Of a stretch of DNA of 64,000 bases, positions 1 to 13,363 are shown one piece after another. Under the pieces are notes generated by a model. That model saw only the letters and a list, made by a program, of their open reading frames with translations. It ran no database searches and had not been told where the DNA came from. This DNA is from Calliopsis andreniformis (taxonomy: Eukaryota > Arthropoda > Insecta > Hymenoptera > Andrenidae). Numbering within the stretch: position 1 is the stretch's first letter; each line of letters opens with the position of its first letter. Where the stretch lies: positions 868,001-932,000 of the forward strand of contig NW_027480535.1 in the NCBI RefSeq assembly GCF_051401765.1. Direction: 5' to 3'. Position numbers and translations under genes: made by a program.

Positions 1-516
1 AGGATTGGGTATTGAGGATTGAAGACTGAGGATTGAAGATTGAGGATTGAGGATTGAGGATTGAGGACTGAGGATTGGTGATTGAGGATTGATGATTGAG
101 TATTGAGGACTGAAGATTGAGGATTGAGGATTGAGGATAGAGGATTGAGGATTGAGTATTGAGGATTGAGAATTGAGGACTGAGGATTGAGGGTTGAAGA
201 TTGTGTATTCAGGATTGAAGATTGAGGATTGAGGATTGAGGATTGTGGATTGACGATGAGGGCTGAGGGTTGAGGATTGAGGTTTGAGGACTGAGGACTG
301 AGGATTGAGGATTCAGAATTGAGGATTGAGGATTGAGGATTGAAGATTGAGGATTGGGTATTGAGGATTGAAGAATGAGGATTGAGGATTGAGGACTGAG
401 GATTGAGGATTGAAGATTGAGTATTGAGGATTGAGGATTGAGGATTGAAGATTGACTATTGAGGATTGAAGGTAGGGGATTGAGGATTGAGGATTGAGGA
501 TTGAGGATTGAAGATT

Positions 517-726
517 GAGGACTGGGGACTGAGTGTTGAGGGCTGAGTGATGAGAATTGATGTTTGTGGATGGAGATTTAAAGATTGCAGATTGAGTATT
601 GAGTATTGAAAACTGTGAATTGAGGATATTCTATTGAGGATTCAGGATTGACAACTGATTGTTGAGGACTCAGGGCTGAAGATTGAGGATTGAGGATTGA
701 GGACTGAGGATTGACGGTGAGGGCTG
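517..726 (+). repeat. Core, class g (anchor 578)
   Basis: Has gagggctgag, gatggagattt and gaggactcagg; its last third has gacggt, a 6-mer slip, in place of the GGATCC section. Confidence 0.85.
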
Positions 727-977
727 ATGGTTGAGGATTGAGGTTTGAGGACTGAGGACTGAGGATTGAGGATTGAGAATCGAGGATTGAGGATTGAGGA
801 TTGAAGATTGAGGATTGGGTATTGAGGATTGTAGAATGAGGATTGAGGATTGAGGAGTGAGGATTGAGGATTGAAGATTGAGGATTGAGGATTGAGGATT
901 GATGATTGAAGATTGAGTATTGAGGATTGAAGGTAGGGGATTGAGGATTGAGGATTGAGGATTGAGGATTGAAGATT

Positions 978-1187
978 GAGGACTGGGGACTGAGTATTGA
1001 GGGTTGAGTGATGAGAATTGGTGTTTGTGGATAGAGATTTAAAGATTGCAGATTGAGTATTGAGTATTGAAAACTGTGAATTGATGATATTCTATTGAGG
1101 ATTGAGAATTTACAACTGATTGTTGAGGACTGAGGTCTGAAGATTGAGGATTCACGATTGAGGATCCAGGATTGAGGTTTGAGGACT
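978..1187 (+). repeat. Core, class a (anchor 1039)
   Basis: Typical, with GGATCC at about 1163 and the cacgatt variant just before it. Lies 461 bp after the previous core. Confidence 0.9.
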
Positions 1188-1327
1188 GAGGATTGAGGAT
1201 TGAGGATTGAGGATTGAGGAGTGAGGATTGAGGATTGAGGATTGAGGATTGAGGATTCAGGATTGAAGATTGAGGATTGGGTATTGAGGATTGAAGAATG
1301 AGGATTGAGGATTGAGGACTGAGGATT

Positions 1328-2900
1328 GGGGATTGAAGATTGAGGACTGAGGATTGAGGATTGAGGATTGAGGATTGAGGATTGAGGATTGAAGATTGAG
1401 TATTGAGGTTTGAAGATTGAGGATTTTGGATTGAGGATTGAGGATTGAGTATTGAACATTGAGGATTGGGGATTGAGTATTGACGATTGAGGATTCAGTA
1501 TTGAGGATTGAGAATTGAGGATTGAGGATTGAAGGTTGAGTATTGAGGATTGAAGATTGAGGATTGAGGATTGAGTATTGTGGATTGACTATGAGGGCTG
1601 AGGGTTGATGATTGAGGTTTGAGGACTGAGGACTGAGGATTGAGGATTGAGAATTGAGGATTGAGGATTGAGGATTGAAGATTGAGGATTGTGTATTGAG
1701 GATCGAAGACTGAGGATAGACGATTGAGGATTGAGGATTGAGGATTGAAGATTGAGGATTGAGGATTGAGGATTGAGGATTGAAGATTGAGTATTGAGGA
1801 TTGAAGATTGAGGATTGAGGATTGTAGATTGATGATTGAGTATTGAGGATTGAAGATTGAGGATTGAGGATTGAGGATTGAGGACTGAGGATAATGATTG
1901 AGGATTTATGATTGAGTATTGAGGATTGAATATTGAGGATTGATGATTGAGGATTGAGGATTGAGTTTTGAGGATTGAGAATTGAGGATTGTGGGTTGAA
2001 GATTGTGTATACAGGATTGAAGATTGAGGATTGAGGATTGAGGATTGAAGATTGAGGATTGAGGATTGAGGATTGAGGATTGAGGATTGAAGATTGAGTA
2101 TTGAGGATTGAAGATTGAGGATTTAGGATTGAGGATTGATGATTGAGTATTGAGGATTGAAGATTGAGGATTGAGGATTGAGGATTGAGGACTGAGGATT
2201 GATGATTGGGGATTGAAGATTGAGGACTGAGGATTGAGGATTGAGGATTGAGGATTGAGGATTGAGGATTGAAGATTGAGTATTGAGGTTTGAAGATTGA
2301 GGATTTTGGATTGAGGATTGAGGATTGAGTATTGAACATTGAGGATTGGGGATTGAGTATTGACGATTGAGGATTCAGTATTGAGGATTGAGAATTGAGG
2401 ATTGAGGATTGAAGGTTGAGTATTGAGGATTGAAGATTGAGGATTGAGGATTGAGTATTGTGGACTGACTATGAGGGCTGAGGGTTGAGGATTGAGGTTT
2501 GAGGACTGAGAACTGAGGATTGAGGATTGAGAATTGAGGATTGAGGATTGAGGATTGAAGATTGAGGATTGGGTATTGAGGATCGAAGACTGAGGATAGA
2601 CGATTGAGGATTGAGGATTGAGGATTGAAGATTGAGGATTGAGGATTGAGGATTGAGGATTGAAGATTGAGTATTGAGGGTTGAAGATTGAGGATTGAGG
2701 ATTGAAGATTGATGATCGAGTATTGAGGATTGAAGATTGAGGATTGAGGATTGAGGATTGAGGACTGAGGATTGATGATTGAGGATTGATGATTGAGTAT
2801 TGAGGATTGAAGATTGAGGATTGAGGATTGAGGATTGAGGATTGAGTTTTGAGGATTCAGAATTGAGGATTGAGGGTTGAAGATTGTGTATACAGGATTG
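1328..2900 (+). repeat. Internal tandem duplication in HOR-A copy 1 (offset 880 bp)
   Basis: The segment from about 1328 recurs from about 2208, with the gaacatt markers at 1454 and 2334 and the gactat-gagggct slips about 880 bp apart. The two halves differ by scattered substitutions (gtgtatt against gggtatt, tgatgattg against tgaggattg after gagggtt), so this duplication is older than the HOR-A duplication. In HOR-A copy 2 the same pair lies 1,180 bp apart (9011 and 10191) because of the 300-bp net length difference. Confidence 0.75.
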
Positions 2901-3039
2901 AAGATTGAGGATTGAGGATTGAAGATTGAGGATTGAGGATTGAGGATTGAGGATTGAGGATTGAGTATTGAAGATTGAGTATTGAGGATTGAATGTAGGG
3001 GATTGAGGGTTGAGGATTGAGGATTGAGGATTGAAGATT

Positions 3040-3249
3040 GAGGACTGGGGACTGAGTATTGAGTGTTGAGTGATGAGAATTGGTGTTTGTGGATAGAGAT
3101 TCAATGATTGCAGATTGAGTATTGAGTATTGAAAACTGTGAATTGATGATACTCTAGTGAGTATTGAGAATTTACAACTGATTGTTGAGGACTGAGGTCT
3201 GAAGATTGAGGATTCAGGATTGAGGATCCAGGATTGAGGTTTGAGGACT
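3040..3249 (+). repeat. Core, class a (anchor 3101)
   Basis: TTTAAA is replaced by attcaatg, and actctagtg replaces attctattg. GGATCC is kept. Confidence 0.9.
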
Positions 3250-4080
3250 GTGGATTGAGGATTGAGAATTGAGGATTGAGGATTGAGGATTGAGGATTGA
3301 GGATTGGGGATTGAAGATTGAGGATTGGGTATTGCGTATTGAACATTGAGGATTGAGGATTGAGGATTGAGGATTGAGGATTGGGTATTGAGGATTGAAG
3401 ACTGAGGATTGAGGATTGAGGATTGAGGATTGAGGATTGAAGATTGAGGATTGAGGATTGAGGATTGAGGATTGAGGATTGAAGATTCAGTATTGAGGAT
3501 TGAAGATTGAGGATTGAGGATTGAGGATTGAGGATTGAGTATTGAGGATTGAGAATTGAGGATTGAGGGTTGAAGATTGTGTATTCAGGATTGAAGATTG
3601 AGGATTGAGGATTGAGGATTGAGGATTGACGATGAGGGCTGAGGGTTGAGGATTGAGGTTTGAGGACTGAGGATTGAGGATTGAGGATTGAGAATTGAGG
3701 ATTGAGGATTGAGGATTGAAGATTGAGGATTGGATATTGAGGATTGAAGAATGAGGATAGAGGATTGAGGACTGGGGATTGAAGATTGAGGATTGAGGAT
3801 TGAGGATTGTGGATTGACGATGAGGGCTGAGGGTTGAGGATTGAGGTTTGAGGGCTGAGGACTGAGGATTGAGGATTCAGAATTGAGGATTGAGGATTGA
3901 GGATTGAAGATTGAGGATTGGGTATTGAGAATTGAAGAATGAGGATTGAGGATTGAGGACTGAGGATTGAGGATTGAAGATTGAGGATTGAGGATTGAGG
4001 ATTGTGGATTGAAGATTGAGTATTGAGGATTGAAGGTAGGGGATTGAGGATTGAGGATTGAGGATTGAGGATTGAAGATT

Positions 4081-4290
4081 GAGGACTGGGGACTGAGTAT
4101 TGAGGGTTGAGTGATGAGAATTGATGATTGTGGATAGAGATTTAAAGTTTGCAGATTGAGTATTGCGTATTGAAAACTGTGAATTGATGATATTCTATTG
4201 AGGATTGAGAATTTACATCTGATTGTTGAGGACTGAGGTCTGAAGATTGAGGATTCACGATTGAGGATCCAGGATTGAGGTTTGAGGACT
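4081..4290 (+). repeat. Core, class a (anchor 4142)
   Basis: Private gatgattgtgg, aaagttt and tacatct variants; GGATCC present. Confidence 0.9.
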
Positions 4291-4926
4291 GAGGATTGAG
4301 GATTGAGGATTGAGGATTGAGGATTGAGGATTGAGGATGGAGGATTGGGGATTGAAGATTGAGGATTGGGTATTGCGTATTGAACATTGAGGATTGAGGA
4401 TTGAGGATTGAGGATTGAGGATTGGGTATTGAGGATTGAAGACTGAGGATTGAGGATTGAGGATTGAGGATTGAGGATTGAAGATTGAGGATTGAGGATT
4501 GAGGATTGAGGATTGAAGATTGAGTATTGAGGATTGAAGATTGAGGATTGAGGATTGAGGATTGAGGATTGAGTATTGAGGATTGAGAATTGAGGATTGA
4601 GGGTTGAAGATTGTGTATTCAGGATTGAAGATTGAGGATTGAGGATCGAGGATTGAGGATTGACGATGAGGGCTGAGGGTTGAGGATTGAGGTTTGAGGA
4701 CTGAGGACTGAGGATTGAGGATTGAGAATTGAGGATTGAGGATTGAGGATTGAAGATTGAGGATTGGGTATTGAGGATTGAAGAATGAGGATTGAGGATT
4801 GAGGACTGAGGATTGAGGATTGAAGATTGAGGATTGAGGATTGAGGATTGAGGATTGAAGATTGAGTATTGAGGATTGAAGGTAGGGGATTGAGGATTGA
4901 GGATTGAGGATTGAGGATTGAAGATT

Positions 4927-5136
4927 GAGGACTGGGGACTGAGTATTGAGGGCTGAGTGATGAGAATTGACGTTTGTGGATAGAGATTTAAAGATTGCAG
5001 ATTGAGTATTGAGTATTGAAAACTGTGAATTGATGATATTCTATTGAGGATTGTGAATTTACAACTGATTGTTGAGGACTGAGGTCTGAAGATTGAGGAT
5101 TCAGGATTGAGTATCCAGGATTGAGGTTTGAGGAGT
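4927..5136 (+). repeat. Core, class a, GGATCC lost (anchor 4988)
   Basis: gagtatcc replaces gaggatcc and gacgttt replaces ggtgttt; ends in gaggagt. Confidence 0.88.
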
Positions 5137-5304
5137 GAGGATTGAGGATTGAGGATTGAAGATTGAGGTTTGAGGGTCGAGGATTGAGGGTTGAGGACTG
5201 ATGATTGAGGATTGAGGATTGAGCATTGACGATTGAAGATTGAAGACTGTGGATTGAGGATTGAAAATTGACGATTGAGGATTGTGGATTGAGGATTGAG
5301 GATT

Positions 5305-5514
5305 GAACATTGAGGACTGAGTGTTGAGGGTTGAGTGATGAGAATTGGTGTTTGTGGATAGAGGCTTGAAGGTTGCAGATTGTGTATTGAGTATTGAAAA
5401 CTGTGAATTGAGGATATTCTATTGAGGATTCAGGATTGACAACTGATTGTTGAGGACTCAGGGCTGAAGATTGAGGATTGAGGATTGAGGATTGAGGATT
5501 GACGGTGAGGGCTG
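5305..5514 (+). repeat. Core, class g (anchor 5366)
   Basis: gaggcttgaagg replaces gagatttaaag and the first two units are gaacatt-gaggact. Only 378 bp after the preceding core. Confidence 0.85.
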
Positions 5515-6338
5515 ATGGTTGAGGATTGAGGTTTGAGGACTGAGGACTGAGGATTGAGGATTGAGAATTGAGGATTGAGGATTGAGGATTGAGGATTGAA
5601 GATTGAGGATTTTGGATTGAGGATTGAGGATTGAGTATTGAACATTGAGGATTGGGGATTGAGTATTGACGATTGAGGATTCAGTATTGAGGATTGAGAA
5701 TTGAGGATTGAGGATTGAAGGTTGAGTATTGAGGATTGAAGATTGAGGATTGAGGATTGAGTATTGTGGATTGACTATGAGGGCTGAGGGTTGAGGATTG
5801 AGGTTTGAGGACTGAGGACTGAGGATTGAGGATTGAGAATTGAGGATTGAGGATTGAGGATTGAAGATTGAGGATTGGGTATTGAGGATCGAAGACTGAG
5901 GATAGACGATTGAGGATTGCGGATTGAGGATTGAAAATTGAGGATTGAGGATTGAGGATTGAGGATTGAAGATTGAGTATTGAGGATTGAAGATTGAGGA
6001 TTGAGGATTGAAGATTGATGATTGAGTATTGAGGATTGCAGATTGAGGATTGAGGATTGAGGATTGAGGACTGAGGATTGATGATTGAGGATTGATGATT
6101 GAGTATTGAGGATTGAAGATTGAGGATTGAGGATTGAGGATTGAGGATTGAGTTTTGAGGATTGAGAATTGAGGATTGAGGGTTGAAGATTGTGTATACA
6201 GGATTGAAGATTGAGGATTGAGGATTGAAGATTGAGGATTGAGGATTGAGGATTGAGGATTGAGTATTGAAGATTGAGTATTGAGGATTGAATGTAGGGG
6301 ATTGAGGGTTGTGGATTGAGGATTGAGGATTGAAGATT

Positions 6339-6548
6339 GAGGACTGGGGACTGAGTATTGAGTGTTGAGTGATGAGAATTGGTGTTTGTGGATAGAGATT
6401 TAAAGATTGCAGATTGAGTATTGAGTATTGAAAACTGTGAATTGATGATACTCTAGTGAGCATTGAGAATTTACAACTGATTGTTGAGGACTGAGGTCTG
6501 AAGATTGAGGATTCAGGATTGAGGATCCAGGATTGAGGTTTGAGGACT
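6339..6548 (+). repeat. Core, class a (anchor 6400)
   Basis: Carries gagtgttgag and actctagtgagcatt; GGATCC present. Followed 825 bp later by the next core. Confidence 0.9.
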
Positions 6549-7163
6549 GAGGATTGAGGATTGAGGATTGAGGATTGAGGATTGAGGATTGAGGATTGAG
6601 GATTGGGGATTGAAGATTGAGGATTGGGTATTGCGTATTGAACATTGAGGATTGAGGATTGAGGATTGAGGATTGAGGATTGGGTATTGAGGATTGAAGA
6701 CTGAGGATTGAGGATTGAGGATTGAGGATTGAGGATTGAAGATTGAGGATTGAGGATTGAGGATTGAGGATTGAGGATTGAAGATTGAGTATTGAGGATT
6801 GAAGATTGAGGATTGAGGATTGAGGATTGAGGATTGAGTATTGAGGATTGAGAATTGAGGATTGGGGGTTGAAGATTGTGTATTCAGGATTGAAGATTGA
6901 GGATTGAGGATTGAGGATTGAGGATTGAAGATGAGGGCTGAGGGTTGAGGATTGAGGTTTGAGGACTGAGGATTGAGGATTGAGGATTGAGAATTGAGGA
7001 TTGAGGATTGAGGATTGAAGATTGAGGATTGGATATTGAGGATTGAAGAATGAGGATAGAGGATTGAGGACTGAGGATTGAGGATTGAAGATTGAGGATT
7101 GAGGATTGAGGATTGAGGATTGAGTATTGAAGATTGAGTATTGAGGGTTGAGGATTGAAGATT

Positions 7164-7373
7164 GAGGACTGGGGACTGAGTATTGAGGGTTGAGTGATGA
7201 GAATTGGTGTTTGTGGATAGAGATTTAAAGATTGCAGATTGAGTATTGAGTATCGAAAACTGTGAATTGATGATATTCTATTGAGGATTGAGAATTTACA
7301 ACTGATTGTTGAGGACTGAGGTCTGAAGATTGAGGATTCAGGATTGAGGATCCAGGATTGAAGTTTGAGGACT
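7164..7373 (+). repeat. Core, class a (anchor 7225)
   Basis: Has gagtatcgaaaact and gaagttt near the 3' end, features shared with 15067 and in part with 26877, 34090 and 61338. Confidence 0.9.
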
Positions 7374-8072
7374 GAGGATTGTGGATTGAGGATTGAGGAT
7401 TGAGGATTGAGGATTGAGGATTGAGGATTGGGTATTGAGGATTGAAGACTGAGGATTGAGGATTGAGGATTGAGGATTGAGGATTGAAGATTGAGGATTG
7501 TGGATTGAGGATTGAGGATTGAAGATTGAGTATTGAGGATTGAAGGTTGAGGATTGAGGATTGAGGATTGATGATTGAGTATTGAGGATTGAAGATTGAG
7601 GATTGAGGATTGAGGATTGAGGACTGAGGATTGGTGATTGAGGATTGATGATTGAGTATTGAGGACTGAAGATTGAGGATTGAGGATTGAGGATAGAGGA
7701 TTGAGGATTGAGTATTGAGGATTGAGAATTGAGGACTGAGGATTGAGGGTTGAAGATTGTGTATTCAGGATTGAAGATTGAGGATTGAGGATTGAGGATT
7801 GTGGATTGACGATGAGGGCTGAGGGTTGAGGATTGAGGTTTGAGGACTGAGGACTGAGGATTGAGGATTCAGAATTGAGGATTGAGGATTGAGGATTGAA
7901 GATTGAGGATTGGGTATTGAGGATTGAAGAATGAGGATTGAGGATTGAGGACTGAGGATTGAGGATTGAAGATTGAGTATTGAGGATTGAGGATTGAGGA
8001 TTGAAGATTGAGTATTGAGGATTGAAGGTAGGGGATTGAGGATTGAGGATTGAGGATTGAGGATTGAAGATT

Positions 8073-8282
8073 GAGGACTGGGGACTGAGTGTTGAGGGCT
8101 GAGTGATGAGAATTGATGTTTGTGGATGGAGATTTAAAGATTGCAGATTGAGTATTGAGTATTGAAAACTGTGAATTGAGGATATTCTATTGAGGATTCA
8201 GGATTGACAACTGATTGTTGAGGACTCAGGGCTGAAGATTGAGGATTGAGGATTGAGGACTGAGGATTGACGGTGAGGGCTG
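8073..8282 (+). repeat. Core, class g (anchor 8134)
   Basis: HOR-A copy 2 equivalent of the core at 578; same variants. Confidence 0.85.
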
Positions 8283-8533
8283 ATGGTTGAGGATTGAGGT
8301 TTGAGGACTGAGGACTGAGGATTGAGGATTGAGAATCGAGGATTGAGGATTGAGGATTGAAGATTGAGGATTGGGTATTGAGGATTGTAGAATGAGGATT
8401 GAGGATTGAGGAGTGAGGATTGAGGATTGAAGATTGAGGATTGAGGATTGAGGATTGATGATTGAAGATTGAGTATTGAGGATTGAAGGTAGGGGATTGA
8501 GGATTGAGGATTGAGGATTGAGGATTGAAGATT

Positions 8534-8743
8534 GAGGACTGGGGACTGAGTATTGAGGGTTGAGTGATGAGAATTGGTGTTTGTGGATAGAGATTTAAAG
8601 ATTGCAGATTGAGTATTGAGTATTGAAAACTGTGAATTGATGATATTCTATTGAGGATTGAGAATTTACAACTGATTGTTGAGGACTGAGGTCTGAAGAT
8701 TGAGGATTCACGATTGAGGATCCAGGATTGAGGTTTGAGGACT
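8534..8743 (+). repeat. Core, class a (anchor 8595)
   Basis: Equivalent of the core at 1039, including cacgatt. Confidence 0.9.
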
Positions 8744-10895
8744 GAGGATTGAGGATTGAGGATTGAGGATTGAGGAGTGAGGATTGAGGATTGAGGATTG
8801 AGGATTGAGGATTGAGGATTGAAGATTGAGGATTGGGTATTGAGGATTGAAGAATGAGGATTGAGGATTGAGGACTGAGGATTGGGGATTGAAGATTGAG
8901 GACTGAGGATTGAGGATTGAGGATTGAGGATTGAGGATTGAGGATTGAAGATTGAGTATTGAGGTTTGAAGATTGAGGATTTTGGATTGAGGATTGAGGA
9001 TTGAGTATTGAACATTGAGGATTGGGGATTGAGTATTGACGATTGAGGATTCAGTATTGAGGATTGAGAATTGAGGATTGAGGATTGAAGGTTGAGTATT
9101 GAGGATTGAAGATTGAGGATTGAGGATTGAGTATTGTGGATTGACTATGAGGGCTGAGGGTTGATGATTGAGGTTTGAGGACTGAGGACTGAGGATTGAG
9201 GATTGAGAATTGAGGATTGAGGATTGAGGATTGAAGATTGAGGATTGTGTATTGAGGATCGAAGACTGAGGATAGACGATTGAGGATTGAGGATTGAGGA
9301 TTGAAGATTGAGGATTGAGGATTGAGGATTGAGGATTGAAGATTGAGTATTGAGGATTGAAGATTGAGGATTGAGGATTGTAGATTGATGATTGAGTATT
9401 GAGGATTGAAGATTGAGGATTGAGGATTGAGGATTGAGGACTGAGGATAATGATTGAGGATTGATGATTGAGTATTGAGGATTGAATATTGAGGATTGAT
9501 GATTGAGGATTGAGGATTGAGTTTTGAGGATTGAGAATTGAGGATTGTGGGTTGAAGATTGTGTATACAGGATTGAAGATTGAGGATTGAGGATTGAGGA
9601 TTGAAGATTGAGGATTGAGGATTGAGGATTGAGGATTGAAGATTGAGTATTGAGGATTGAAGATTGAGGATTTAGGATTGAGGATTGATGATTGAGTATT
9701 GAGGATTGAAGATTGAGGATTGAGGATTGAGGATTGAGGACTGAGGATTGATGATTGAGGATTGATGATTGAGTATTGAGGATTGAAGATTGAGGATTGA
9801 GGATTGAGGATTAAGGATTGAGTGTTGAGGATTGAGAATTGAGGATTGAGGTTTGAAGATTGTGTATTCAGGATTGAAGATTGAGGATTGAGGATTGAGG
9901 ATTGAGGATTGACGATGAGGGCTGAGGGTTGAGGATTGGGGTTTGAGGACTGAGGACTGAGGATTGAGGATTGAGAATTGAGGATTGAGGATTGAGGATT
10001 GAAGATTGGGGATTGGGTATTGAGGATTGAAGAATGAGGATTGAGGATTGAGGACTGAGGATTGGGGATTGAAGATTGAGGACTGAGGATTGAGGATTGA
10101 GGATTGAGGATTGAGGATTGAGGATTGAAGATTGAGTATTGAGGTTTGAAGATTGAGGATTTTGGATTGAGGATTGAGGATTGAGTATTGAACATTGAGG
10201 ATTGGGGATTGAGTATTGACGATTGAGGATTCAGTATTGAGGATTGAGAATTGAGGATTGAGGATTGAAGGTTGAGTATTGAGGATTGAAGATTGAGGAT
10301 TGAGGATTGAGTATTGTGGACTGACTATGAGGGCTGAGGGTTGAGGATTGAGGTTTGAGGACTGAGAACTGAGGATTGAGGATTGAGAATTGAGGATTGA
10401 GGATTGAGGATTGAAGATTGAGGATTGGGTATTGAGGATCGAAGACTGAGGATAGACGATTGAGGATTGAGGATTGAGGATTGAAGATTGAGGATTGAGG
10501 ATTGAGGATTGAGGATTGAAGATTGAGTATTGAGGGTTGAAGATTGAGGATTGAGGATTGAAGATTGATGATCGAGTATTGAGGATTGAAGATTGAGGAT
10601 TGAGGATTGAGGATTGAGGACTGAGGATTGATGATTGAGGATTGATGATTGAGTATTGAGGATTGAAGATTGAGGATTGAGGATTGAGGATTGAGGATTG
10701 AGTTTTGAGGATTCAGAATTGAGGATTGAGGGTTGAAGATTGTGTATACAGGATTGAAGATTGAGGATTGAGGATTGAAGATTGAGGATTGAGGATTGAG
10801 GATTGAGGATTGAGGATTGAGTATTGAAGATTGAGTATTGAGGATTGAATGTAGGGGATTGAGGGTTGAGGATTGAGGATTGAGGATTGAAGATT

Positions 10896-11105
10896 GAGGA
10901 CTGGGGACTGAGTATTGAGTGTTGAGTGATGAGAATTGGTGTTTGTGGATAGAGATTTAATGATTGCAGATTGAGTATTGAGTATTGAAAACTGTGAATT
11001 GATGATACTCTAGTGAGTATTGAGAATTTACAACTGATTGTTGAGGACTGAGGTCTGAAGATTGAGGATTCAGGATTGAGGATCCAGGATTGAGGTTTGA
11101 GGACT
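10896..11105 (+). repeat. Core, class a (anchor 10957)
   Basis: Equivalent of 3101 but with atttaatg, an intermediate between TTTAAA and the attcaatg of copy 1, so the C substitution at 3102 arose after the HOR-A duplication. Confidence 0.9.
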
Positions 11106-11929
11106 GAGGATTGAGGATTGAGAATTGAGGATTGAGGATTGAGGATTGAGGATTGAGGATTGGGGATTGAAGATTGAGGATTGGGTATTGCGTATTGAAC
11201 ATTGAGGATTGAGGATTGAGGATTGAGGATTGAGGATTGGGTATTGAGGATTGAAGACTGAGGATTGAGGATTGAGGATTGAGGATTGAGGATTGAAGAT
11301 TGAGGATTGAGGATTGAGGATTGAGGATTGAGGATTGAAGATTCAGTATTGAGGATTGAAGATTGAGGATTGAGGATTGAGGATTGAGGATTGAGTATTG
11401 AGGATTGAGAATTGAGGATTGAGGGTTGAAGATTGTGTATTCAGGATTGAAGATTGAGGATTGAGGATTGAGGATTGAGGATTGACGATGAGGGCTGAGG
11501 GTTGAGGATTGAGGTTTGAGGACTGAGGATTGAGGATTGAGAATTGAGGATTGAGGATTGAGGATTGAAGATTGAGGATTGGATATTGAGGATTGAAGAA
11601 TGAGGATAGAGGATTGAGGACTGGGGATTGAAGATTGAGGATTGAGGATTGAGGATTGTGGATTGACGATGAGGGCTGAGGGTTGAGGATTGAGGTTTGA
11701 GGGCTGAGGACTGAGGATTGAGGATTCAGAATTGAGGATTGAGGATTGAGGATTGAAGATTGAGGATTGGGTATTGAGAATTGAAGAATGAGGATTGAGG
11801 ATTGAGGACTGAGGATTGAGGATTGAAGATTGAGGATTGAGGATTGAGGATTGTGGATTGAAGATTGAGTATTGAGGATTGAAGGTAGGGGATTGAGGAT
11901 TGAGGATTGAGGATTGAGGATTGAAGATT

Positions 11930-12139
11930 GAGGACTGGGGACTGAGTATTGAGGGTTGAGTGATGAGAATTGATGATTGTGGATAGAGATTTAAAGATTG
12001 CAGATTGAGTATTGAGTATTGAAAACTGTGAATTGATGATATTCTATTGAGGATTGAGAATTTACATCTGATTGTTGAGGACTGAGGTCTGAAGATTGAG
12101 GATTCACGATTGAGGATCCAGGATTGAGGTTTGAGGACT
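11930..12139 (+). repeat. Core, class a (anchor 11991)
   Basis: Equivalent of 4142 but keeps aaagatt and gagtatt, so aaagttt and gcgtatt are private to copy 1. Confidence 0.9.
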
Positions 12140-12775
12140 GAGGATTGAGGATTGAGGATTGAGGATTGAGGATTGAGGATTGAGGATGGAGGATTGGGGA
12201 TTGAAGATTGAGGATTGGGTATTGCGTATTGAACATTGAGGATTGAGGATTGAGGATTGAGGATTGAGGATTGGGTATTGAGGATTGAAGACTGAGGATT
12301 GAGGATTGAGGATTGAGGATTGAGGATTGAAGATTGAGGATTGAGGATTGAGGATTGAGGATTGAAGATTGAGTATTGAGGATTGAAGATTGAGGATTGA
12401 GGATTGAGGATTGAGGATTGAGTATTGAGGATTGAGAATTGAGGATTGAGGGTTGAAGATTGTGTATTCAGGATTGAAGATTGAGGATTGAGGATCGAGG
12501 ATTGAGGATTGACGATGAGGGCTGAGGGTTGAGGATTGAGGTTTGAGGACTGAGGACTGAGGATTGAGGATTGAGAATTGAGGATTGAGGATTGAGGATT
12601 GAAGATTGAGGATTGGGTATTGAGGATTGAAGAATGAGGATTGAGGATTGAGGACTGAGGATTGAGGATTGAAGATTGAGGATTGAGGATTGAGGATTGA
12701 GGATTGAAGATTGAGTATTGAGGATTGAAGGTAGGGGATTGAGGATTGAGGATTGAGGATTGAGGATTGAAGATT

Positions 12776-12985
12776 GAGGACTGGGGACTGAGTATTGAGG
12801 GCTGAGTGATGAGAATTGACGTTTGTGGATAGAGATTTAAAGATTGCAGATTGAGTATTGAGTATTGAAAACTGTGAATTGATGATATTCTATTGAGGAT
12901 TGTGAATTTACAACTGATTGTTGAGGACTGAGGTCTGAAGATTGAGGATTCAGGATTGAGTATCCAGGATTGAGGTTTGAGGAGT
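12776..12985 (+). repeat. Core, class a, GGATCC lost (anchor 12837)
   Basis: Equivalent of 4988, with gacgttt and gagtatcc. Confidence 0.88.
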
Positions 12986-13153
12986 GAGGATTGAGGATTG
13001 AGGATTGAAGATTGAGGTTTGAGGGTCGAGGATTGAGGGTTGAGGACTGATGATTGAGGATTGAGGATTGAGCATTGACGATTGAAGATTGAAGACTGTG
13101 GATTGAGGATTGAAAATTGACGATTGAGGATTGTGGATTGAGGATTGAGGATT

Positions 13154-13363
13154 GAACATTGAGGACTGAGTGTTGAGGGTTGAGTGATGAGAATTGGTGT
13201 TTGTGGATAGAGGCTTGAAGGTTGCAGATTGTGTATTGAGTATTGAAAACTGTGAATTGAGGATATTCTATTGAGGATTCAGGATTGACAACTGATTGTT
13301 GAGGACTCAGGGCTGAAGATTGAGGATTGAGGATTGAGGATTGAGGATTGACGGTGAGGGCTG
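13154..13363 (+). repeat. Core, class g (anchor 13215)
   Basis: Equivalent of 5366, with gaggcttgaagg. Confidence 0.85.

Larger units (their letters stand above)
61..7616 (+). repeat. HOR-A copy 1 (7,556 bp)
   Basis: Base 61 onward matches base 7617 onward at a constant offset of 7,556 bp through the first two cores (578 to 8134 and 1039 to 8595). It holds eight cores anchored at 578, 1039, 3101, 4142, 4988, 5366, 6400 and 7225. Identity to copy 2 is very high: the 882 bp at 578-1459 differ from 8134-9015 in a way that changes only one residue of the minus-strand translation. Relative to copy 2 it lacks about 307 bp near 2208 and has one extra heptamer near 2041-2090. Upstream of about base 45 the match to copy 2 fails (gggtatt and agactga units here against tgattga and gtattga there), so a rearrangement junction lies near the left window edge. 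Confidence 0.9.

Noticed and set aside
517..726. Core as an inserted transposable element or its remnant
   Set aside because: No terminal inverted repeats, target-site duplication or coding remnants are visible, and the core divides exactly into 30 heptamers in register with its flanks.
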